64,000 nt of DNA from Chloroflexota bacterium (GCA_024224815.1 JAAENC010000680.1:1-64000), one strand, 5' to 3'; shown: positions 34,562 to 44,274, numbered from the stretch's first letter. Made by a program: numbers and translations. The notes: a model not told the origin generated them from the sequence alone.

Positions 34562-37441
34562 TCACTCCCCCGTTGAAGTATTTGCTTCATTCTCAAAAAC
34601 ATCACAGCAAAGTTTTTCTTCTGGATCAACAAAGGTAATATCCCCCTGCAAAGGTAACTCATCAAAATCTTCGGCGGGGATTGACATGACACCTTCTATC
34701 AGTATGGGGTTCTCATCATCTTTGGTGAAGTAAATGGTATGTGTTCCAGCTGTGGCATTAACAACGCCAAGGTCTATATATTGAAATCCGTAATTGATCA
34801 TCACAATTCTTTGGGGAATTAGGTCTTCCAGTTCTTCGATGGAATAACTGCTAACATCATAAGGTTGCCGATCTGGGGTAAAGACACGATCCTGCTGAAA
34901 GAAATTTGCCTTCGAATCTTCTGGCATTAACACTAGATTTTGATTGATTCCCAAACTGGGTGCTTCAACAGTTAACGAATTTGCTGAAGAAACTCCGCGC
35001 AGCAAAAGATGATATTTTCCATCTTCTGGGATTTTGATATCAATACGAAAAGTAGTTGAGCGTGGGACACCAATAAATCTACCTGTGATACTGCCATACA
35101 TCCCTGGGGTGATCATCTCTAGCCTATTCCATTTGGTGTCTGAAAAAAATTGGAACATGCGAAACATAGGGGCAATATAGTAGGTGCTGGAAACCACATT
35201 TTGGTCAAAGGGAAACATGATACTGTCGGGTTGAAAAAAGGTATCAGCTTCAGTTTTAGCGTATATATCCAAACGAGCCTGTCGCATATCATCGGCAACA
35301 ACGACCAAGCTATCGTATTCATCTAAGTCAGAAGATTTCATGCCGTAGCGCAAATCATAATACTTGCTCAACTGCGGATATTTAGTTTGTAACCAGATGA
35401 AGGTGTTCCACTCAGTGTCAATAAAAAGTGGAATACGCTCAGCGACTGGTAAATCAATCAGTTCATAGACAATATAACTTTCATTCTCAAAGGTCTTGCG
35501 GAAATATTCATCAAGCTCATTCATTTGAGAGCGGATTGTTTTTTCAATATCACGCAAGTATTCCGCTCCGCCAACAGTATTCGCGACCAACTCTTTATTG
35601 ATAATAATATATTTGATCTGATTATCACGGGCGATATTGACCCACCAACTCTGGTCATAATACATAGCGCGTAAGAGCAAGAAAAACTCGTGTTTATTGC
35701 TGGGGTCACCAGATAGACCGTAGTAATAGCTGGGTAAGTCAAGATAATATATGTGGAATTTATCAATGAACTTATGCTCAACACCATTAATATCAATGAT
35801 ACGTTTGGCTGTCTCTGTAGGTGGAAAAACAACCGTTTTTCCTTCGGGCAAGGTGAGTAGATAGTCCTTTGTCTCTTTTAGCGGGGTAACAGGATAAGGA
35901 GATAGAAACCCCAAATAATTCCCTGAAGCAAAGGTCTCTCTATATTGCCAGTTGAGCAGCAAAGGCATCAAAAAGAGCAAATGAAATAGCGCATAATACA
36001 GGTTTTTTCTTTTTACCTGAAGACTATCTATCCAAGTGCGATATTTTTTTTCTAACCACAGCGTGGATACGGGCAGAACAATAGCCGCCATCATAAAAAG
36101 GATTAACTGAAAACGATGCGGAAAACGCAAAATCTGTACAATGGTACCCATCAGCTGGACAATTAAATCCCCAACTGTCGACCGGCTATTATTAGCAGCA
36201 TTGCTGATCCAGGCAATTGCTCGATGAAAAGTTGGGAGATAATCTGGTCCTGAATAGCCTAATGTTGCCCAGCATGAAAAGAATAAAATAAGATAACTGA
36301 TTGTAAAAAATAACTTTAGCGGCCTATTGACAAAGATAATGCGCTTCACTCCGGGTACAAAAAGTGGAGATAGCATCATAAAGGTATAAAAAATATTTGT
36401 AACACGAGGATGAGGAGAAAGATAATTGCCGCTAATGAATTTATCCATAATCCCAGCTAAATCAAAAGAAACCAGATGAGAGAAGGATACAGAAGCATCT
36501 TTGATGAAGTAATATGTTACAGGGATACTCTCAGAGATATTATCTATGCCTGTTAGTACAAAGAATTTTACAAAGAGAGCATAGGGAATTAGCGTGATAA
36601 CCACTAACAACGCAAAAGCTCCGATAGCTTTGACTATAGGTGTCCCTGATAAAGATTTATTCTGACGATGTTTTTTTATTGTTTTCCGAAAAGTGGAAAA
36701 GCGCAATTTATGCCAAAAACTCCCGCCTGTATAATATTCCCAGATTTCTATAAGTACGATTCCCACAATCAATAAGCTAATGAACATGCAGTACAAAACA
36801 ATATAATGAATTGCAGGGTTAAATACTGTTAAAAGATGCCCGACAATCATATACCGGTAAGGATGACGTTGAGAAAAGATAAACCCATAACTAAAGAAAA
36901 GGGTTGCTATCAGAAAAATGCCAAATCCAAGAATTAGCGTGTAAAAATGAGTGATTTTTGTATACGAGAGAATTAAATAAACCAACAAAATTGGAGCAAT
37001 TGGAGCTCGAAACGCTGCTGATTTTTCAATATAGGGCATCACCCGCTGCAAAAAATAGCTAACAACCAAATAAGATGCGAAGGCAACCGAAGGCACAACT
37101 AAGAGAAGAGCAAAAGGGAGTACTTTATAGTAGCGCATCCAGGTTGAGAGAATGGAATAGCGTACACGAAACTCATATCCATTTGTTAGGTCATTAAATT
37201 CCCCGGCAGCCTGCTCAAGAAACTGACTATGTGGATTGAAGAAGGGAACTAATTCATCCCCATTTATCACCATTTCACCACTCATTAATTCAGGCAAATG
37301 AAAGATAATATCTCGAAAAATGAAGAAATACGTGCCATAATAGATAAGACCAACCAACAATATAATGCGCAAAATCCGGCGGTCGCGAGGAACCGCCGGT
37401 TGGTCATCGTATATAAAGGGGAAGTGAAGTTGGTAACTCAT
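34562..37441 (-). CDS. large polytopic membrane protein, probable GT-C/YfhO-type glycosylation protein
   Basis: 959 residues. About 12 hydrophobic segments between roughly 25 and 490 are followed by a soluble outer domain of some 450 residues with a beta-rich end (YHLLLRGVSSANSLTV). The first outer loop has GDELVPFFNPHS, which could hold the acidic catalytic residues of a GT-C enzyme. I do not recognise the exact family. Its place between a pyruvyltransferase-like gene and the LamG-like gene suggests assembly of a surface polymer. Confidence 0.65.
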   Translation of the reverse strand: MSYQLHFPFIYDDQPAVPRDRRILRIILLVGLIYYGTYFFIFRDIIFHLPELMSGEMVINGDELVPFFNPHSQFLEQAAGEFNDLTNGYEFRVRYSILSTWMRYYKVLPFALLLVVPSVAFASYLVVSYFLQRVMPYIEKSAAFRAPIAPILLVYLILSYTKITHFYTLILGFGIFLIATLFFSYGFIFSQRHPYRYMIVGHLLTVFNPAIHYIVLYCMFISLLIVGIVLIEIWEYYTGGSFWHKLRFSTFRKTIKKHRQNKSLSGTPIVKAIGAFALLVVITLIPYALFVKFFVLTGIDNISESIPVTYYFIKDASVSFSHLVSFDLAGIMDKFISGNYLSPHPRVTNIFYTFMMLSPLFVPGVKRIIFVNRPLKLFFTISYLILFFSCWATLGYSGPDYLPTFHRAIAWISNAANNSRSTVGDLIVQLMGTIVQILRFPHRFQLILFMMAAIVLPVSTLWLEKKYRTWIDSLQVKRKNLYYALFHLLFLMPLLLNWQYRETFASGNYLGFLSPYPVTPLKETKDYLLTLPEGKTVVFPPTETAKRIIDINGVEHKFIDKFHIYYLDLPSYYYGLSGDPSNKHEFFLLLRAMYYDQSWWVNIARDNQIKYIIINKELVANTVGGAEYLRDIEKTIRSQMNELDEYFRKTFENESYIVYELIDLPVAERIPLFIDTEWNTFIWLQTKYPQLSKYYDLRYGMKSSDLDEYDSLVVVADDMRQARLDIYAKTEADTFFQPDSIMFPFDQNVVSSTYYIAPMFRMFQFFSDTKWNRLEMITPGMYGSITGRFIGVPRSTTFRIDIKIPEDGKYHLLLRGVSSANSLTVEAPSLGINQNLVLMPEDSKANFFQQDRVFTPDRQPYDVSSYSIEELEDLIPQRIVMINYGFQYIDLGVVNATAGTHTIYFTKDDENPILIEGVMSIPAEDFDELPLQGDITFVDPEEKLCCDVFENEANTSTGE

Positions 37442-37530
37442 TATAGAGTTTAGTATAGAAGAAAAAACTCCTCCAAATATAGCAAGGCTATAACAGTATC
37501 GTAAGGAACGTAAAGAGGCCTAAAGCTAAA

Positions 37531-38673
37531 CTAGAGGAAAGTTTCTCTGAGTATTTGAAAATAATCTTCTAATTGTTTTTGCAAAGACCCTGCGCGTTTT
37601 TTGATATCTTGTTTAAGTTCATTTTTTTGGTTAAGCATTTTTATAAAGGTTTCTTCAAAAGCATTTGCGCTAAACTTGGCATCAATTTCCAAACCAAAGC
37701 TTTCAACGCCTAAAATTTTCACTAACTCTCTAACTTTAACATCATAAACTAAAGGTAAAACGGGAACGCCCAATATTGCAGCAGAAATGCAAGTGTGCAA
37801 ACGTTCGGCAACGACAAAATCACACAATCTTAGGACATCACCCATATCTAGCGTTGTGGCGGGCTTATGTAAAAATATTCTAATTTCAGGGATACGCGTC
37901 TGAAAATCCTTCAACAACTCCAGATCATTATTTTCCTTATAACCCGATTGCATTGGTAATGCGTAAATTTCAAGCGGATATTGCTCGTGAACTTTTTTAA
38001 ATCCTTCTGCCAGATTTTGGATGAAGGAATCCCAAAATTCAGGATTTTCGATATTATAGTTTAGATTAAGAGCAACTCGGATTTTTTCGCTTCGCTCCTG
38101 GAGTGGGGCTTGCTTCCGCAAAAAGAACGCTGGATTGTGCACAAACACAGCATCGGGGACAAACTCCAGCTTCTCGGAGCGGGTACCAACTTCCACACAA
38201 GTTCGATGCGATTTTTCATCCCGTACTGAAACATAATCGACCAGAGAAAGAATCAATTTAACGAGAAGAAGCCCAAATCTGCTCTGAATCGGTCCTACCC
38301 CTATATTGCTCATCACAATCTTTTTGCGCCCAATAATCTTGGCAAAGCTGACGATGGCCAATACCATCAATAAAGTGGCGTAACGATTACGCCCTACACT
38401 GGCGTAAAGCTCCTTGAGAATACTGCCGCCACCAAAGAAAAGCAAATCGTTTTTGAGAATATGCCCCAAAATATGCCAACGTTTTTGGGTAGTGTGAAAG
38501 ACCTTGAGCTTATATTGATCGCCCACTTGGCGCAGGGTAAAATCTTCATCATAGGTATTTACGGTGTACTCATGCTGATTTCCCAGTTGAGAAAGGAAAG
38601 TTTCCAACAAGAGTTCATCACCGATATTATATTGTCCGTGAGTTCCGAGAAAGAGAATTTTTTTTACGCTCAT
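37531..38673 (-). CDS. polysaccharide pyruvyltransferase-family protein (CsaB-like)
   Basis: About 380 residues from the ATG at 38673 (MSVKKILFLGTHGQYNIGDE). The GxxNxGDE start, FFGGGSIL, VSVRDEKSHRTC and the C-terminal VAERLHTCISAAILGVPVLPLVYD are family hallmarks. The enzyme adds pyruvate ketals to cell-wall or capsular sugars. A 16-residue longer start is possible, but it is Lys-rich and unlike the family. Confidence 0.83.
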   Translation of the reverse strand: MSVKKILFLGTHGQYNIGDELLLETFLSQLGNQHEYTVNTYDEDFTLRQVGDQYKLKVFHTTQKRWHILGHILKNDLLFFGGGSILKELYASVGRNRYATLLMVLAIVSFAKIIGRKKIVMSNIGVGPIQSRFGLLLVKLILSLVDYVSVRDEKSHRTCVEVGTRSEKLEFVPDAVFVHNPAFFLRKQAPLQERSEKIRVALNLNYNIENPEFWDSFIQNLAEGFKKVHEQYPLEIYALPMQSGYKENNDLELLKDFQTRIPEIRIFLHKPATTLDMGDVLRLCDFVVAERLHTCISAAILGVPVLPLVYDVKVRELVKILGVESFGLEIDAKFSANAFEETFIKMLNQKNELKQDIKKRAGSLQKQLEDYFQILRETFL

Positions 38674-38771
38674 AGGCACCTTCTTCTTTGTTTTCCCTCT
38701 ATTATCTTGTTGGAGAATCAAAAAAGTATTAAGAGTGCCTTTAGATTTTATACCAATTTTGAGTTGCGCTA

Positions 38772-39467
38772 TCAGCCCTTTTTTTCAAAACGGTATCCAA
38801 TCCCTTGTATATTTTGTATATACTCTGGGTTTTTTGAATCCTTTTCAATTTTCTTGCGCAAGTGCCAAATATAAACGCGGATATAGTTATCATCACCCAC
38901 ATAATCCCACCCCCACACGTTTTCAAGAATCTGATTGAAGCTCATTACGCGCCCTGCATTTTCTAATAAATATGCCAGCAAACGGAATTCTGTGGCTGTC
39001 AGCTTTACGGGTTCACCAGCCGCAAAGATACGGTGGGCTTCAATATCTACTGTTAAATAATCATCTGAATAAGATACTTTTGATTCTCTTTCTGGCTTTA
39101 AATTAGCGCGCCGAAGAGTGGCGCGAACGCGCGCGACCAATACCTTTACTTGAAATGGTTTCGTGATGTAATCATCTGCGCCTAAATCTAAGCCGCGAAT
39201 AATATCATCTTCCTTTCCACGAGCGGTTACCATCATTATAGGTACGTCAGAGAGTTGACGGATATTTTTGCACGTTTCCCACCCATCCATTTCTGGCATC
39301 ATAACATCAAGGATAACCAAATCAGGTTTTTCGCTGTAAAGCTGCCGCAATCCATCTTTCCCATTTGTGGCTAAGACAACATTTGCCCCTTCTTTCGATA
39401 AAGGATATTCCATTAATCTGCGAAGCTGAGCGTCATCATCAATAATTAAAATCTTTTTGTTTTGCAT
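38772..39467 (-). CDS. OmpR/PhoB-family response regulator
   Basis: About 231 residues from ATG 39467, which has GGGAGA upstream; the alternative TTG at 39482 lies inside that site. The receiver has DDD at 10-12, D54 in VILDVMMPEMDGWE and the Lys in YITKPF. The C-terminal winged helix carries LTATEFRLLAYLLENAGRV and VYIWHLRKKIEKD. No kinase is adjacent. It is the last gene of island B and may control the glycan genes downstream of it. Confidence 0.9.
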   Translation of the reverse strand: MQNKKILIIDDDAQLRRLMEYPLSKEGANVVLATNGKDGLRQLYSEKPDLVILDVMMPEMDGWETCKNIRQLSDVPIMMVTARGKEDDIIRGLDLGADDYITKPFQVKVLVARVRATLRRANLKPERESKVSYSDDYLTVDIEAHRIFAAGEPVKLTATEFRLLAYLLENAGRVMSFNQILENVWGWDYVGDDNYIRVYIWHLRKKIEKDSKNPEYIQNIQGIGYRFEKKG

Positions 39468-39530
39468 AAAGGTTTCTCCCAAGAAGAGTCAGCAATATCA
39501 TAAGTGTATTATACAGCCTAAGGGAGGTTT

Positions 39531-39860
39531 ATGAACGGTACATATGGAAAATATCCTACCCACTCTGGTTTGGTTATCACTCGTGCTACTTACGCCACAG
39601 ATAACGTTTTTAATGCACAAAACACTCCGAGTTGCTTAGACAGGATGTTTTGTGTGATATTTTCGACAGCAGCATCTATGATGCTAAACCATGGCGTTCC
39701 AAGCATCATAGTTTCCCACAAATTAGGACATTCGAAAATCAGCACAACGCTAGACATCAAAGGGCAGTTAATTCCTGAAATGCAGAACGAAGCGGTCGAA
39801 TTGTAGGTAAAATTCTCCCCGATCAAAGTAAAATTGCACACGGAAAGAAATCTCATCAAA
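39531..39860 (+). pseudogene. tyrosine-recombinase C-terminal remnant, copy 3
   Basis: The readable part is STAASMMLNHGVPSIIVSHKLGHSK, then LDIKGQLIPEMQNEAVEL. The normal HDLRH box is degraded to a VIFS-like sequence, and the catalytic Tyr position (LDIYGHLIP in copy 2) is Lys, so it cannot be active. After the stop the frame continues VKFSPIKVKLHT, as in copy 2. N-terminal domains are missing. It sits directly left of the third tRNA-His fragment. Confidence 0.78.
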
Positions 39861-39887
39861 TAAACACCCCCACCAGTGGAACAAAAA

Positions 39888-39909
39888 GGGTCTACAGAGA
39901 AGTAGACCC
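39888..39909 (-). terminator. rho-independent terminator (tRNA type), copy 3
   Basis: GGGTCTAC/GTAGACCC stem, AGAGAA loop, five T on the minus strand (39883-39887), 10 bases beyond the tRNA-His 3' end. It is identical in stem and loop to 18567-18588. Confidence 0.75.
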
Positions 39910-39919
39910 TGCATATAGG

Positions 39920-39961
39920 GGTGGCTGACGGGGCTCGAACCCGCGACATCCTGATCCACAG
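39920..39961 (-). repeat. attachment-site copy 3: tRNA-His 3' half
   Basis: The minus strand gives C32-T33-GTG-G37-A38, stem strand TCAGG, variable ATGTC, T stem GCGGG with loop TTCGAGC, acceptor CAGCCAC and discriminator C. It has the most tRNA-like T arm of the three copies. The sequence upstream does not form the matching 5' anticodon stem or D arm, so it is a 3' half only. Confidence 0.83.
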
Positions 39962-40130
39962 TTATGAGCGAGAGAGTCTATAGTGTCTACACAGCAGTAT
40001 TTTGTCTACACATGACTAGATTCAGTCAAGTTTTTGTCTATAAGATCTGCAGAATCTATAATATCCACCACAATTGCACACGAACCAGAAAAGGCGACTC
40101 TTATATATTTTTTTTAAATTTCTATTCAAC
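39962..40130. repeat. conserved island left-end arm, copy 3
   Basis: Homologous to 1390-1600 and 18641-18870: GAGTCTATAGTGTCTACA, TTTGTCTACACA, ATTCAGTCAAG, TTTTGTCTATAAG, then ACCACAATTGCACACGAA and CAGAAAAGGCGACTCT. It marks the left end of island C. The stretch to 40236 has no further gene. Confidence 0.6.
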
Positions 40131-40235
40131 TGAGTTGAGCGGGAAAGGACACATTACCCATCAGTAATTAGTGCATCCCGCTCTCTCATGAGGGACAAAA
40201 TAAAAGAACTTCCAAGATAACACTCGCGACTGTTT

Positions 40236-41231
40236 TTAAAATGGCGGTTTATCAGCTCGCAATTTTCTGGGTTGATACTCTCCAACGCCATCAAAATAAA
40301 CACCAAGCCACCTATCCCAAGGAACAATATCTGAACCAAAGTTACAGGTAACATGTTTGTGGTGTAAATAATGAAAATAATCACTTGTTAGGGGTTTTCC
40401 ATTATAGGAGATACCTTCAAAGCCCAAATGCCCAATAATAGGTGCTACGGATAAATGTTGGGTATGGAAAATATAATGCAAAGGGTGAGATGGAATGATG
40501 AAATGAATTAATGCACCACTATAATACAAGAGGTGCTCAATAGGGTGCATAGATAATCCAGACCATGGCCCAGGGTTTGGGTTGAGATGGTGAACACTAT
40601 GAACATATTTGAATAAAAGCTTCCCGTGGATTAACCGATGGACAAAGTAAAAATGAGTGTCTCGAAACAATACGATAACAAAAAAGAAAACCATAAACCA
40701 GATCGGATTCTCTTGAAAACTCAAATACGGAACTCGTCCATTCGCAGCAGCCCAAATATATAAAACTTCGTAAGCTGTCCAAATGGGTAATCCATAAACA
40801 ATAGAGCGAAACACATTATCAGGGATCTGTTTGCTAAATAAAAACTTCTTTTGGGGCTTTTCTTGAAAACTTGGATTATATTTCCGCTCGGAACCTTTAA
40901 GTCTAAGACGATAAAAAGCCAAATGAGTACCACCGAAGGTAATTAACATAATAATCAGGTTGCGAAGCAACATCATCCCAATCCAGCTAAATTCTAGACC
41001 TGTACTCGTTTCAATGGCTGGCTGAAAATAAACTAAGGTTAGCCAAGAAAGAAATAGAACAAGCGCATTAAAGGGCCATAATAAGCCAGGGAACCCAAAT
41101 AATGATTTCAAAATAGCTTTTGGCTTCAAGGGCCAATCAAATAAAGGGGAAAACTGAGCCGGGTATGGCGGTTTCCAATGGCCTCTTTTATCAAAAGATC
41201 CGTAAGCGGGGGAGCTATTTACTTCTTTCAT
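40236..41231 (-). CDS. fatty-acid hydroxylase/sterol desaturase superfamily protein
   Basis: A 331-residue integral membrane di-iron protein with about four to five membrane segments and histidine clusters THFYFVHRLIH, HSVHHLNPNPG, SMHPIEH and HYLHHKH in the C-terminal half, which bind the iron pair. Family members use O2 to hydroxylate or desaturate lipids. It follows metF by 34 bases on the same strand and so may be read with the cluster 2 C1 operon, but no functional link is evident. An oxygen-using enzyme is odd beside an oxygen-sensitive corrinoid pathway. Confidence 0.82.
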   Translation of the reverse strand: MKEVNSSPAYGSFDKRGHWKPPYPAQFSPLFDWPLKPKAILKSLFGFPGLLWPFNALVLFLSWLTLVYFQPAIETSTGLEFSWIGMMLLRNLIIMLITFGGTHLAFYRLRLKGSERKYNPSFQEKPQKKFLFSKQIPDNVFRSIVYGLPIWTAYEVLYIWAAANGRVPYLSFQENPIWFMVFFFVIVLFRDTHFYFVHRLIHGKLLFKYVHSVHHLNPNPGPWSGLSMHPIEHLLYYSGALIHFIIPSHPLHYIFHTQHLSVAPIIGHLGFEGISYNGKPLTSDYFHYLHHKHVTCNFGSDIVPWDRWLGVYFDGVGEYQPRKLRADKPPF

Positions 41232-41265
41232 GTTTGGTACCTCCTGAGTATTTTCTATTTCGTCT

Positions 41266-42210
41266 TCAAAAAGGCTGCTGGGCTATTCTGGGCAACAATC
41301 CTGCTTCCTGCACAATCTCTGCTACCAATTCTTCCTGCCGATATGCCATGATATGTACACCAGCGACACCCTCTATCTCTCGCACTTGCTGGAGTATCTC
41401 TATACAGATATTCTTGCCCTCTTCTTGCTGACGCTCTTTGGGCGTTTTCTTCAACCGATCCATAATCTCATCCGGAATCGTGATTCCCGGCACCTTTGTG
41501 CGCATGAAATTTGCCGCGCCATAAGAACGTAAAGGCCCTACACCAACTAGAATATAAACCTGCTCATGCAAGCCCATATTCCGAACTTGGCGCATATACT
41601 CCTTGAAGCGGGGAATATCAAAACAATATTGAGTCTGGATAAATTGCGCCCCAGCCGCAATTTTCTTCGCCAAGCGTTTGGGACGCCAGTCATAAGGCGG
41701 GACAAATGGGTTTGCTGCCGCTCCCAAGAAGAGCGGAAGCTCAGAAGTAATCTTTCTTCCGCTAAGAAAAACCCGCTCATCTCTCATCATTCGAGCTGTT
41801 CGTAAAAGCTGGATCGAATCGAAGTCAAAAACCGGTTTGGCACCAGGTTGATCTCCGGCACTCACATCATCGCCCGTAATACAGAGCAAATTCCGCACCC
41901 CCATCGCTGCCGCGCCCAAAATATCTCCCTGAATAGCGATCCTATTTCGGTCTCGGCAAGAGATTTGATAAACTGGCTCATATCCCACACGAGTCAACAA
42001 AGCACAGATGGACATACTCGACATGTGGCAATTTGCACCCGAAGCATCTACGGCATTAATCCCATCACAAAACCCGGCCAAGATCATCGCAGCGCGATTT
42101 ACATCCTCTGCATCTGCACTATCAGGCGGATTCAATTCCGATGTAATTGCAAAACGACCAGATATCAGAACTTCTTCCAACTGGCTCATACTGGATTTAT
42201 TCTTTTTCAT
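41266..42210 (-). CDS. metF: methylenetetrahydrofolate reductase, MetF type (cluster 2)
   Basis: A 314-residue homolog of 1859-2785, about nine-tenths identical by eye, with the same FAITSELNPPDSA, CRDRNRIAIQGD, LLCITGDD and QTQYCFDIPRFKEYM blocks. The start ATG overlaps the end of metV by 14 bases. It ends the cluster 2 core in the same order as cluster 1. The expected role is oxidation of methyl-THF to methylene-THF with MetV. Confidence 0.9.
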   Translation of the reverse strand: MKKNKSSMSQLEEVLISGRFAITSELNPPDSADAEDVNRAAMILAGFCDGINAVDASGANCHMSSMSICALLTRVGYEPVYQISCRDRNRIAIQGDILGAAAMGVRNLLCITGDDVSAGDQPGAKPVFDFDSIQLLRTARMMRDERVFLSGRKITSELPLFLGAAANPFVPPYDWRPKRLAKKIAAGAQFIQTQYCFDIPRFKEYMRQVRNMGLHEQVYILVGVGPLRSYGAANFMRTKVPGITIPDEIMDRLKKTPKERQQEEGKNICIEILQQVREIEGVAGVHIMAYRQEELVAEIVQEAGLLPRIAQQPF

Positions 42211-42685
42211 TTGATCCTCTAAACAAAGGCTCTAAGGCATCTTTGTCTTCCTGGGTTTGCCAGACAGTTTTCATTTTTTGGTCGATCCCATGCAGCAGAT
42301 TTACCCATGAAGATGTGTCTTGCAGGGTTCTGTTTACGGGCGGCTGAAGCCACATGATCTCACCCCCATATTTCGGGGAGGCAATAGAACCTTCATAGAT
42401 TTTTACCCAAACACAGGCTTGCTCTGGCTTGACTTCGCAGTGCCCGTTCAAACGCACACCGCCACAAGGACCATTGCGCAAATTCTTTGGGCAATTCATT
42501 GAGCAGACCATGCCTGTACTGTGAAGAATACATTGCCCACACATCTGACAATCGAAAACCACCCCCTTGCCCACTTTTTCAATAGAGATCATCGCCTTTT
42601 CTGCAAAAGAATCTGGTTTCAAAAATCTTTTGAAAGGCTTTAAAAGTGCATAAGTAAGATCGTAAATCCATTCCAGTAACATCAA
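42197..42685 (-). CDS. metV: MetV, iron-sulfur/zinc partner of MetF (cluster 2)
   Basis: 162 residues with cysteines at 46, 49, 52, 61, 65 and 74 and the block CSMNCPKNLRNGPCGG, as in cluster 1, but a diverged first 40 residues. It starts 17 bases after the RACo stop, unlike the 4-base overlap in cluster 1. Confidence 0.87.
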   Translation of the reverse strand: MMLLEWIYDLTYALLKPFKRFLKPDSFAEKAMISIEKVGKGVVFDCQMCGQCILHSTGMVCSMNCPKNLRNGPCGGVRLNGHCEVKPEQACVWVKIYEGSIASPKYGGEIMWLQPPVNRTLQDTSSWVNLLHGIDQKMKTVWQTQEDKDALEPLFRGSNEKE

Positions 42686-42702
42686 TAAAAGTCCTTATAC
42701 AA

Positions 42703-44274
42703 CTAATTCGTTGTCAGTTTCAACGCGTCAATAAATAGCGAGTGAAAATTAGCATCCAGATCTAAGTCGATTTGTCTTGTGCTGGCCGCTATCTTTTCAC
42801 CGCGCGCAAAGCCCTCATCTGAAAGAAAAAGTGCTGCCCCCATCCCGGCTCCATTTGGAATAGTCGCAACAATATCTGAAGAGAAATTAGGAATCATCCC
42901 CAATTGGATCACCGACTCAATATCCAACTGTCCACCGAAAGAACCCGTCAGGATCACTTTCTGAAAGTCTTCTTTTTTTAAGTTCAAGCTTTCTAATAAA
43001 ATACCAATAGCGGCACTGATCGCCCCTTTGGCTTTTTGGAGTTCACGAATATCCTTTTGATTGAGCCAAATATCTTTTTCTGGGGTCAGGAATATTCTTG
43101 TCGGAGAAAAATCGCGGCCGATCATATCCGCCATCACTTTGGGGTCTTGGGCAATCCGCCCACTTTCCTCGATGACACCGACCAAGACTAATTCGTTGAC
43201 TATTTTAATTAACCCCGACCCAGTTAAACCCAGGGGCATTTCGTCTCCAATTGTCTCGAAGATAAATTTTCCATCTTCCAAATGAGCATCCACGATCGCA
43301 CCATCCACAGCCCGCATCCCACAAGAAATATTCACACCTTCAAAAGCAGGGCCCGCCGCTGTAGAAGCAACCACAATTTCTTTCCCATCTGTCGCCAACA
43401 CTTCGCCATTTGTACCCAGGTCTACGGCCAGCATCGGCACATCAGATCGGTCAAAATCAAAATAAGCCAGGCACGCCAAAGCATCTGAGCCAACAAAACC
43501 ACCAATAACGGGGGGCAGCATAATTTGTACATCGTCAGATACGATGCCCTTGAGCAGCCCTTTTGCATCAATATTCGATTCTCTTGAAGAGGGCTGAAAA
43601 GGCATCATGCCCAAAGTATCAATGGGCAAATCTGCCAAAAGGTGGTGCATGGCAACATTCCCAACAATACTCACTCTTTCGATACGATCCAGCAATTTCT
43701 CGGATAACTTCAGGGAATTAATAGCCTGATTAATGGATGAAAGAGCCAAGCGGCGCAAACGCTGACCTTGAGCTTGCTCTTGCATGGCAGCAGAAAGCCG
43801 TGAAATAACATCTGCGCCATAAACCCGCTGCTGATTCAAGGATGCGCCCCCGGCAACAACTTCCCCATTATCCAGCATTGTCAGATAGCCAGCCACCGTT
43901 GTTGACCCCAGATCAACGGCCAAACCCAGTGGCACATTTCGATCACGTTTGTGCCGATTACTGGCTTTGAAAACTTTATTGGAATAAACAACGATCGGTG
44001 AAAGCACGGCTTGTGTATCCCCATCAATTTCTGCCCGACAAGCAAGTCGCGTACCTACAGCCAGTTCTCCTGCGGTCAGATGTTTTTCTTCAATTTCATC
44101 TGGCTTATTTCCACCTTCTTCGACCAAAACTTTGCAGCGTCCGCAAGTGCCCAGCCCCGCACAGGGTTGCTCGATAGGCAAATCCAGCGAGGCAATTACG
44201 TCGCCGAGAATTTCACCATCTGCTGCTTCAACGGTTCTCTTCTCTTCACCATAAATGATGCTAACTTTACTCAT
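42703..44274 (-). CDS. RACo-like corrinoid activator (cluster 2)
   Basis: 523 residues. The ferredoxin domain has C38, C44, C47 and C79 at the same positions as the cluster 1 protein. The ASKHA domain has GLAVDLGSTTVAGYL, VSIVGNVAMHHLL, LAVDLGTNGEVLA and ILTGSFGG. It overlaps DUF1638 by 4 bases. A second activator implies that the cluster 2 corrinoid protein, which is well diverged from the first, has its own partner. Confidence 0.9.
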   Translation of the reverse strand: MSKVSIIYGEEKRTVEAADGEILGDVIASLDLPIEQPCAGLGTCGRCKVLVEEGGNKPDEIEEKHLTAGELAVGTRLACRAEIDGDTQAVLSPIVVYSNKVFKASNRHKRDRNVPLGLAVDLGSTTVAGYLTMLDNGEVVAGGASLNQQRVYGADVISRLSAAMQEQAQGQRLRRLALSSINQAINSLKLSEKLLDRIERVSIVGNVAMHHLLADLPIDTLGMMPFQPSSRESNIDAKGLLKGIVSDDVQIMLPPVIGGFVGSDALACLAYFDFDRSDVPMLAVDLGTNGEVLATDGKEIVVASTAAGPAFEGVNISCGMRAVDGAIVDAHLEDGKFIFETIGDEMPLGLTGSGLIKIVNELVLVGVIEESGRIAQDPKVMADMIGRDFSPTRIFLTPEKDIWLNQKDIRELQKAKGAISAAIGILLESLNLKKEDFQKVILTGSFGGQLDIESVIQLGMIPNFSSDIVATIPNGAGMGAALFLSDEGFARGEKIAASTRQIDLDLDANFHSLFIDALKLTTN

